Of a stretch of DNA of 64,000 nucleotides, positions 57,772 to 64,000 are shown in pieces; the first letter of the stretch is position 1, and the number at the start of each line of letters is the position of its first letter. The notes beneath the pieces were generated by a model. The model ran no database searches and had not been told where the DNA came from. It worked only from the letters and a program-made list of their open reading frames with translations. The DNA is from Nostoc desertorum CM1-VF14 (lineage in GTDB: Bacteria > Cyanobacteriota > Cyanobacteriia > Cyanobacteriales > Nostocaceae), in contig JAHHHR010000014.1 of the NCBI GenBank assembly GCA_019359245.1, forward strand, positions 1 to 64,000, written 5' to 3'. The translations under genes and the position numbers were made by a program.

Positions 57772-57898
57772 TTAGGTAAATGCGTTGATGCTTTGGGGCT
57801 AACCTAATGTTCTCGTATCTCCTATCTTTACATAAAGCACTACAATAGTGCTGAATTTTTAAATCCATCTTTTCCCCTATTTTATATTCAGTACTGCT

Positions 57899-58333
57899 AT
57901 GACACCAACTTTATTTGGTCGTTGGCAAACTCGATTATTATTACTTGCGACGGTGGGCGTAATTGTGTCTTTGCCTTTTGCAATGGGTTTGATTGGTTCT
58001 AGTACTAACTCAGTTTATTTTTGGATACTTGGTTATGTCGCCATCTTCGGCTTAGGTTGGGATGTAGTTTATAACTATTTCCAAAAATTCCGATGGGACA
58101 GGGATTGGCCAGCAGTTTATCAACTTTTAGCTGGTATATGGGAATTAGTATTTCTGTTCTGCGGAATAAAACTGTTTGGCTTTTTACCAATACCTTTACC
58201 TAAAGAAGAACTACCGTTAGCAGTTTTTTTATTGCACTATAGCGTCGTGTGGCTAACAGTTTTTATTAGTTCACAAAGCCTAATGCGAATTATCTTTCCT
58301 CGTTGGCGTTTTCGGGGTGGGGAGTGGTTGTAA
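57899..58333 (+). CDS. Hypothetical integral membrane protein
   Basis: 144 residues with four hydrophobic segments (about 12-32, 38-58, 75-95 and 107-128) and few charges. The first is preceded by the basic FGRWQTR. I do not recognise the family. It is a single gene, followed by a strong hairpin. Confidence 0.7.
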   Translation: MTPTLFGRWQTRLLLLATVGVIVSLPFAMGLIGSSTNSVYFWILGYVAIFGLGWDVVYNYFQKFRWDRDWPAVYQLLAGIWELVFLFCGIKLFGFLPIPLPKEELPLAVFLLHYSVVWLTVFISSQSLMRIIFPRWRFRGGEWL

Positions 58334-58372
58334 AACCTCAAATACTTGAAATATTCAATTTATTTTCACCTA

Positions 58373-58400
58373 GTAGAGGCGCACATTTGTGCGCCTCTAC
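58373..58400 (+). terminator. Hairpin terminator after the membrane protein gene
   Basis: GTAGAGGCGCACA (58373-58385) and TGTGCGCCTCTAC (58388-58400) form a 13-bp perfect stem. It lies 39 bases after the stop codon and has no strong T-run; gtagaggcgcac is also a common Nostoc repeat. Confidence 0.6.
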
Positions 58401-58476
58401 CTTATGGTTTAGTTCCCTGAAAATTGCTTTAATAAAAAATAAATAATTAAATCACAAATTAAAAAATTCTATATGT

Positions 58477-58503
58477 ATAGCGGTTTGAGTTTGGATGCAA
58501 TAT
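58477..58503 (+). repeat. End of a MITE-like repeat
   Basis: TATAGCGGTTTGAGTTTGGA and the following TGCAATA match the terminal repeat at 22643-22675 (reverse complement: TATAGCGGTTATCGTTTGGA then TGCAATA). Only one end is clear here; a GCTATA string near 58534 may be the vestige of the other. Confidence 0.55.
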
Positions 58504-58624
58504 GTTGTATTGTCGTACAGTTGTCTGCGTCGCTATAAACATTGTTTGGGGTTGAATCTCCATCCAAATTGTCCCTAATTCACAATCCATAACTCAATGC
58601 AGAGACGCAAATTAAGGAAATACA

Positions 58625-59146
58625 ATGTCAAATTTTGATCTGGTTATTCAGCTGTTTCTGCAACTTACAGTTATTTTAGCCATATGTCGTATTGTCACGA
58701 TTTTAGGACGCCGCTATCTTGGGAAAACTGATGTTGTTTGCGAAGAGTTTTTAACTACTTCTTTTTTACTACCAATATTTTTTGTCTTCTCTGGACTGAA
58801 TACTCAAATTGGACTGGTAAATACACCGACTTTGTGGGGAATTACGTTTTTAATTATTGCGATGCCTACGGCGGTAAACTACGCAACTCTTGGCAAAGGT
58901 GTTGCTTGTATGTTGGCTGCAAAATTGGCGGGGGAAAGTTGGCGCGAATCTGCAACTATCGGCGCTCTAATGAGTGCTCGTGGTTTGATGGAGTTAATCA
59001 TCCTCAATATTGGTCTTGAACAAGGTGTAATTACCCCCACTTTATTTATTATCATGGTTATTATGGCAGTCATTACTACACTCATGGCATCACCACTGAT
59101 TGCCTTTTTGTTGCAAGGTACAAGTTACGAAAAATATTCCCCTTAA
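58625..59146 (+). pseudogene. Internally deleted cation:proton antiporter
   Basis: 173 residues. Residues 1-39 look like the start of CPA2 antiporters (VIQLFLQLTVILAICRIVTILGRRYLGKTDVVCE). They then join directly to EFLTTSFLLPIFFVFSGLNTQIGLVNTPTLW, a part that normally lies some 240 residues later, so about ten transmembrane helices are lost. Near residues 80-87 an extra MPTAVNYA is coded by gcgatgcctacggcggtaaa, an interspersed repeat. The frame is intact, so it could be translated, but it cannot be a normal antiporter. An intact relative lies downstream at 59481. Confidence 0.8.
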
Positions 59147-59480
59147 GCAAATTTAAATATTAGATTAATTACCTACTAATTGAGAAAAAATCTTTGCTCT
59201 GACTCTGACTATAACCGCTAAGTTGTTTGTAGTGGCGTTTAAGTACCATTACAAATTGAATGCCTATCAACTAATTTTATTGCTATCGTTACGCAAGCTC
59301 TTAGAGATGTAGCTCCTAAAATCATCAAAATTAATGTTTTACTGCTACAACTCCATTGTAATAATAATTGACATGATAACGAAGCACAAATTAACCTTGG
59401 CTGTATCTAACAAACTTGACATTTTCTCGTCTTTTAAAGAATTATCTTAAGAAAACCAGATACTTAATTTTGAGGAAACC
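59147..59480. other. Gene-free stretch upstream of the antiporter gene
   Basis: About 330 AT-rich bases with no supportable gene, RNA or clear repeat. It likely holds the promoter of the following antiporter gene. Confidence 0.5.
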
Positions 59481-61691
59481 ATGCATATAGTTATTCTCGT
59501 TCTGGTTGAAGTACTGATTATTATTGGACTTTCACGGCTAGTAGGGCTAGGATTCCGTTCCATTAAGCAACCTCTGGTAATTGGTGAGATTGTTGCCGGG
59601 ATTATGCTCGGCCCATCTTTATTTGGTTTAGTTGCTCCCGATCTAGCAGTTTTTTTGTTCCCACCAGAAACTTTCCCTTTTCTAAATGTTTTGTCTCAGG
59701 TGGGATTAATATTTTTCATGTTTCTGATTGGGCTAGAACTTAATCCAAAATACCTCAGTGGACAATTAGAAGTAGCTGTTTTAACTTCTCATGTCAGCAT
59801 TTTGGTGCCGTTTTCTTTAGGAACATTGCTAGCGGTAATCCTTTATCCCCTAGTTTCCAATGCAAGTGTATCTTTTACCGCCTTTGCCTTGTTTTTGGGA
59901 GCGGCGATGTCGATTACAGCCTTTCCAGTGTTGGCGCGAATCATTACTGAAAACAATTTACAAGGAACCCGTTTAGGAACGTTGGCGTTAACTTGTGCAG
60001 CGGTGGATGATGTCACAGCTTGGTGTCTATTAGCAGTAGCGATCGCAGTTGCTAGAACTGGTGACTTTGCTGGTGCGATACCCACAATTATTGCCAGCAT
60101 AGTTTACATCGGCTTGATGTTGACGGCGGGACGTTGGTTCCTCCAACGCCTTGCTAAATATTACGTTCGTGCAGGACGACTCAGCCAATTGCTGCTAGCT
60201 GGGATTTATATGGGCGTGGTTGCGTCAGCACTCATCACCGAACTAATTGGTATTCACTTAATTTTTGGGGCATTTTTACTGGGAGCAGCAATGCCCAAAA
60301 ATGAAGATTTGGTGCGGGAATTGGCAGTAAAAACTGAAGATTTTGTTTTGATATTTTTACTGCCAATATTTTTCGCCTACAGTGGCTTACGAACGCAGAT
60401 TGGCTTGCTCAACCGTCCAGAATTGTGGCTTTTGTGTGCGTTGGTTTTAGGAGTAGCGATCGCAGGCAAATATGTTGGCACTTATGTAGCGGCCCGTGTT
60501 AGTGGCATTAGTCAACGGGAAGCCTCGGCACTCGGTTGGTTAATGAATACTCGCGGTTTGACCGAACTGATAGTGCTAAATATTGGTCTAGAGTTAGGGG
60601 TAATTTCCCCCTTAATATTTACCATGCTGGTAATTATGGCATTGGTAACTACATTCATGACCTCGCCACTGCTGGAATGGACATATCCGAAAAAGCTGAT
60701 CAGGTTAGATGTCATGGAACCGGAGTTGGAAGCAGAAACAGGTATAGATACCTCTGCTGGAAGTGGAACTTACCCTCATCCTTTCCGAATTTTAGTGCCA
60801 GTGGTTAATACAAGTACCCAAAAAGGTTTAGTACAGTTGGCAGTAGCGTTGGCGCAGCCTGCCGTAGGTATCGCTCTCAATTACCGATATCCTGCCATTG
60901 TTAATCCTCTTAGCCTGATTGAATTTGAAGAAGATTATGCTTTTGAAAGTACCCCAGTTGAAGCAGATCGATTAATCGCCCAGCGCCGCCACCAGCTACA
61001 AGAATTAATTAATACTCTCGAACCGCCAGAAACTCGTTCTTGTGTGCATCCTATCGTTCGTATATCCAGCAATGTTGCCCGCGAAATAGCACAGATTGCC
61101 ACATCAGAACAAGCTGATTTAATTCTCGTCGGCTGGCATCGCCCAGCTTTTAGTAGTAATCGTTTAGGTGGACGAGTCGGACAAATGCTTACCACTGCCC
61201 CAGTAGATGTAGCAGTGTTTATAGATAAAGGCAAAGAGCAATTAGAAAGTTTATTGGTACCTTATTCAGCCAATATTCATGATGATTTAGCACTAATACT
61301 AGCTTTGAGACTGCTAATCAATCGTGAGACTTGTATGTTGCAGATATTACAGATAGTACCAAATCATGCCAGGGAAGAATCGAGTTACGAACTGCACACA
61401 ATGATGCAACAATTACCCACCAGTGTAGGCGATCGCATTGAAATCAAAATTATTGAAGCCCCAGAACCAATCCAAGCCGTAATTCAAGCCTCAGAAGGTG
61501 TAGACCTAACTATTGCTGGCGCTAGTCGCGCTTGGGGTATCGAGCGCCAAACCTTGGGAAGATATACAGATCAACTAGCTATCCAATGTCGTTCCTCCTT
61601 GCTAATTACCCGCCGCTATAGCCAAGTCACCGCTCACCTTGCTTCTATGCTTCCTGAAGTTAGTAGTCAAGAGCCAACATTGAGGAGTTGA
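59481..61691 (+). CDS. CPA2 cation:proton antiporter with C-terminal Usp domain
   Basis: 736 residues. Residues 1 to about 405 form a CPA2-type exchanger of about 12 helices (LVIGEIVAGIMLGPSLFGLVAP, MSITAFPVLARI, CAAVDDVTAWCL with the paired Asp, and TRGLTELIVLNIGLE). After about residue 430 there are universal-stress-protein-like repeats (PHPFRILVPVVNTS, ADLILVGWHRP, VDLTIAGASRAWG). It would exchange Na+ or K+ for H+ across the membrane, with the Usp part sensing nucleotide or stress. The downstream gene starts 5 bases after its stop. Confidence 0.9.
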   Translation: MHIVILVLVEVLIIIGLSRLVGLGFRSIKQPLVIGEIVAGIMLGPSLFGLVAPDLAVFLFPPETFPFLNVLSQVGLIFFMFLIGLELNPKYLSGQLEVAVLTSHVSILVPFSLGTLLAVILYPLVSNASVSFTAFALFLGAAMSITAFPVLARIITENNLQGTRLGTLALTCAAVDDVTAWCLLAVAIAVARTGDFAGAIPTIIASIVYIGLMLTAGRWFLQRLAKYYVRAGRLSQLLLAGIYMGVVASALITELIGIHLIFGAFLLGAAMPKNEDLVRELAVKTEDFVLIFLLPIFFAYSGLRTQIGLLNRPELWLLCALVLGVAIAGKYVGTYVAARVSGISQREASALGWLMNTRGLTELIVLNIGLELGVISPLIFTMLVIMALVTTFMTSPLLEWTYPKKLIRLDVMEPELEAETGIDTSAGSGTYPHPFRILVPVVNTSTQKGLVQLAVALAQPAVGIALNYRYPAIVNPLSLIEFEEDYAFESTPVEADRLIAQRRHQLQELINTLEPPETRSCVHPIVRISSNVAREIAQIATSEQADLILVGWHRPAFSSNRLGGRVGQMLTTAPVDVAVFIDKGKEQLESLLVPYSANIHDDLALILALRLLINRETCMLQILQIVPNHAREESSYELHTMMQQLPTSVGDRIEIKIIEAPEPIQAVIQASEGVDLTIAGASRAWGIERQTLGRYTDQLAIQCRSSLLITRRYSQVTAHLASMLPEVSSQEPTLRS

Positions 61692-61696
61692 AATTT

Positions 61697-62179
61697 ATGA
61701 ATCATTTCAACCTCAAATCTTTAACTTTTTACGGAGTAGCAATAACTTCAGTGCTAGTGTTGTTTAAAACTGTAACCGTTTACGGAGAAAAAAATCTCAA
61801 GGCTCCTCCTCCAATTAACGGTCAGTATCGTCTAACTCTGTCAGAGAATTTGCCTAACTGTGAAAAATCGGATACTCTGACGTTAAACATTCAGCAGTCA
61901 GGTATTTACTTAAATGCCTCTGTATTACCGGCAAACGCTAACTCCGGTACTGACGAAAACCACTCTCTGGCAGGCATCTTCCAAAATCAACAGTTAAATT
62001 TATCTGGAAAAGTTGGTAGAGCAATCCTTTGTAATATTCCTCACCCCCAAAATGATCCTCTGAACTTAGTCACAATTCAAATGCAACTTGTGGATAAAGG
62101 TAATATGACAGGTCACTTAACCGTAAAAGGCATTCCACAAACTCTGAGATTTACTGCTGTGCCTCAAAAAGCTAATTGA
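61697..62179 (+). CDS. Exported or membrane-anchored hypothetical protein
   Basis: 160 residues from the ATG at 61697 (GAGGAG 10 bases upstream, inside the previous gene). A hydrophobic segment (about 9-26) acts as signal or anchor. The mature part has two Cys (CEKSD and LCNIP) and reads as a beta-sandwich (GQYRLTLSENLPNCEKSDTLTLNIQQSGIYLNAS). Family not recognised. Tight spacing suggests co-transcription with the antiporter. Confidence 0.7.
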   Translation: MNHFNLKSLTFYGVAITSVLVLFKTVTVYGEKNLKAPPPINGQYRLTLSENLPNCEKSDTLTLNIQQSGIYLNASVLPANANSGTDENHSLAGIFQNQQLNLSGKVGRAILCNIPHPQNDPLNLVTIQMQLVDKGNMTGHLTVKGIPQTLRFTAVPQKAN

Positions 62180-62279
62180 ATTGGGAGTGGGTAGAGACGC
62201 GATGATTAATCGCGTCTTTGGGATTAATCGCATCTACGAGATTGGAAGCGCGAAGTAAACAGCAATGTGAGCGCATTGT

Positions 62280-63140
62280 ATGGGTTTTATGGAGCAGATA
62301 AAAAGAATGGATCAGGGATCAAAGACTAGGCAATTCTACCAATGGCGCAAGCAGCTATTTAGCATAAGTCTGTTAGGCTTTTGTGCAGCGATCGCCCTCG
62401 AAACTTGCACTACTGCTGCTACACCAGTGGCAAAGCTAAATAATTGGCGTTTTTCCCCCAAAACACAGCAACTCGAAATCACCCTCTCAGCAGGCATAAC
62501 CCCTCGTTATTTCTACCTAGCCCAACCATCTCGGCTTGTTGTAGATTTACCGAATACTAAGTTGGGCAAAATTATTACACAACAAAATTATTCTGGAGCA
62601 ATCAAAAGTATTCGCGTTTCTCAATTGAACGAGAACGACACACGAATCGTTCTAGACTTAGCACCAGGGACTGTTTTTAATCCTAAAAAGGTACAACTGC
62701 AACCTGTTTCCCGAAAAAACTCTACTCGCTGGGTATTTCGTCCGGTTATTTCTGGTAAAACTAGTGCCGTGAAACCAGGAAACTCCCAACCTTCACCCAA
62801 GAAACAACCTCAAACACCCCAAAAGCCGCCTAGTAACCCACCGATAACCACTACTAATCCACAACTACCCTTACTCACAGTTCCACCTCAATCCAATGAA
62901 CTGCCCTCAACAATTACTACTAACTCAGGACAGCCTTTTGTCACTGTTCCTCCCCTAACTCCTAATACATCCTCTCAACAACCTAGTTTGAATCTTCCCC
63001 CTCCGTCTTTTCCAAATCAACCCGGTAACTTGAATAGCATCCCTCCTTTCGGTATGTCGGAATTTCCAGTTCCAACAATCCCCAATGCTCCTAATCCCCA
63101 GGTGATAGAGTTTGGTCAACCCCTTCCTAAAAATAAATAG
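62280..63140 (+). CDS. AMIN-domain protein
   Basis: 286 residues. A signal peptide or membrane anchor lies at about 25-47. An AMIN domain follows (about 50-140; VAKLNNWRFSPKTQQLEITLSAG, RYFYLAQPSRLVVDLPNTKL, GAIKSIRVSQLNENDTRIVLDL), and the last 120 residues are Pro/Thr/Ser-rich and likely disordered. AMIN domains bind peptidoglycan or target proteins to the cell wall or septum; no amidase domain is attached, so it is probably a wall-associated accessory protein. Confidence 0.87.
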   Translation: MGFMEQIKRMDQGSKTRQFYQWRKQLFSISLLGFCAAIALETCTTAATPVAKLNNWRFSPKTQQLEITLSAGITPRYFYLAQPSRLVVDLPNTKLGKIITQQNYSGAIKSIRVSQLNENDTRIVLDLAPGTVFNPKKVQLQPVSRKNSTRWVFRPVISGKTSAVKPGNSQPSPKKQPQTPQKPPSNPPITTTNPQLPLLTVPPQSNELPSTITTNSGQPFVTVPPLTPNTSSQQPSLNLPPPSFPNQPGNLNSIPPFGMSEFPVPTIPNAPNPQVIEFGQPLPKNK

Positions 63141-63216
63141 TAAGGGGATGAGGGAACATTGGAAGCAGGGGGAGAAGAATAACTAATGCCCAATGCCCCA
63201 TTCCCCATTCCCCAAT

Positions 63217-63756
63217 CTAAAATCTATCAGTTTCCTGAGGTGTTCCAACTGCTCCTGGTTGAGCCGTAAAGAAGTTTTGAGCAGCTTCATTCTGATATAT
63301 ACACCTAATATCAGGTTGGCCACTGTCCAAGTTACCTGTGAATCCAAAGGTATTCAGGCGATTTTTGCAATCTCTTACCTGATCGGATGTCACCAGCTTA
63401 CGGTTTTCTAAAAGCGCCCAGTTATTTTGTCGGATCACACATCCAGGACGCATACTGGGTTGGGCAACATAGACATTGAATGGATTGAGAGTGACGAACA
63501 ATCTAGCGTCCATCACCATCGCGCTGGCTCCGTACTGCACACAAATCTCAGGGTTAGGTGCTTTCAAATCAATGAATTCACGAGAAGCCACATTTGATGG
63601 CGCCAACGTGGTTGTAGAACTAAAAGCAATGCCAATTCCAATTCCTAAAATCAACACCCCTCCCATAATTGCGATGGTGAAGAGGTTAAACATTGGGGAT
63701 TGAAAAATAGAGGGTTTAGAAGTAGTAGCCGATCTACCAGTGGGTTTACGTCTCAT
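63217..63756 (-). CDS. DUF3172 membrane-anchored protein
   Basis: 179 residues. One N-terminal transmembrane segment (about 24-46; LFTIAIMGGVLILGIGIGIAF) follows a basic, Arg/Ser/Thr-rich tail, and the soluble part has four Cys (EICVQYG, PGCVIRQ, RDCKNRL, IRCIYQN), typical of the cyanobacterial DUF3172 family. Function is unknown. It lies convergent to the AMIN gene, with repeat-rich DNA between them. Confidence 0.85.
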   Translation of the reverse strand: MRRKPTGRSATTSKPSIFQSPMFNLFTIAIMGGVLILGIGIGIAFSSTTTLAPSNVASREFIDLKAPNPEICVQYGASAMVMDARLFVTLNPFNVYVAQPSMRPGCVIRQNNWALLENRKLVTSDQVRDCKNRLNTFGFTGNLDSGQPDIRCIYQNEAAQNFFTAQPGAVGTPQETDRF

Positions 63757-64000
63757 TGTTGCTTAATCACCTTCACGCCGATTTGGCAGGGAGTGGTCTA
63801 AAGTTCTCTCCCTCTTTCAGTATGCCTATTCTTGACTGTAATTGTCTGCAAGTTTGTGGGCAGTATTCTTCTTAAATGACAAAAATATAACGCTTCATAA
63901 TCACATGAGGTACATCAGAGCAAACTCCTGGCTTGCAGGTAGGGGATTGGGGGTGGAGTTTTTGTACCCCACTCAACCAAGAACCGCTATAAAAAATTAT
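63757..64000. repeat. Window end with a possible repeat terminus
   Basis: No gene is visible. The last bases contain AACCGCTATA (63981-63990), which matches the right terminal sequence of the MITE-like element at 22520-22675; its other end would have to be nearby or outside the window. Confidence 0.4.

Overview
The window reads as chromosome of a filamentous, Nostoc-like cyanobacterium. The palindrome GCGATCGC (HIP1) recurs throughout. Intergenic spaces are filled with short tandem heptamer-type repeats (caaatga, gggcatt, gggagca, aaaatct). Gene content is cyanobacterial: a beta-carboxysome operon, NDH-1 CO2-uptake subunits, psbH/psbN, Ycf65/PSRP-3, AMIN and DUF3172 proteins, and a kinase-WD40 fusion. 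Most of the window is conserved core genome with a high load of small interspersed repeats. No CRISPR array, prophage, biosynthetic cluster or intact insertion sequence was seen.

Region 1 (1-12 kb) is the inorganic-carbon concentrating locus. On the minus strand ndhF, ndhD and a CupB/ChpX-type CO2 hydration gene encode the specific part of an NDH-1 CO2-uptake complex. Divergently, ccmK-ccmK-ccmL-ccmM-ccmN-ccmO encode carboxysome shell, scaffold and carbonic anhydrase. A LysR regulator closely resembling CmpR follows. CcmM keeps the gamma-carbonic-anhydrase histidines and a Cys194/Cys200 pair, carries four RbcS-like modules, and has an internal Shine-Dalgarno plus in-frame GTG that would yield the short scaffold form.

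Region 2 (12-25.5 kb) holds a MuiA-like protein, a Tat-exported PhoX phosphatase behind a clear three-repeat Pho box, two GNAT acetyltransferases, mnmE, an SDR, a PAS-Crp/Fnr regulator, an alpha/beta hydrolase and a PlsC-type acyltransferase. Between them lie a broken Uma2 gene, the tail of an IS5-type transposase and two MITE-like elements. Region 3 (25.5-43 kb) has a large hypothetical protein, a GH38 alpha-mannosidase swollen by in-frame repeat insertions, psbN/psbH, tatA, pth, rpsU, an SPFH protein, folP, tpiA, a membrane GTPase, an Rpn-type nuclease, a protein built of channel-type TM-helix repeats, an SRPBCC protein and a SirB1-like protein.

Region 4 (43-56.6 kb) holds atpB-atpC, a 702-residue SPFH protein, a degenerate kinase-WD40 protein, the PSRP-3 ribosomal protein gene, a HAD hydrolase, a stand-alone condensation-domain protein, a lumenal TPR protein, ruvB, hisF and tRNA-Ala(GGC). 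Region 5 (57-64 kb) holds an SGNH hydrolase, an internally deleted antiporter gene next to an intact CPA2 antiporter-Usp gene, an AMIN protein and a DUF3172 protein.

The most notable signals are repeat DNA built into coding sequences (GH38, WD40, antiporter remnant, ndhD tail, atpC ribosome-binding site), the cysteine partition among CcmM modules, the likely pseudokinase, and the Pho box. I found no convincing wholly new multi-gene system. Functional calls come from recognising family motifs by eye, not from database searches.
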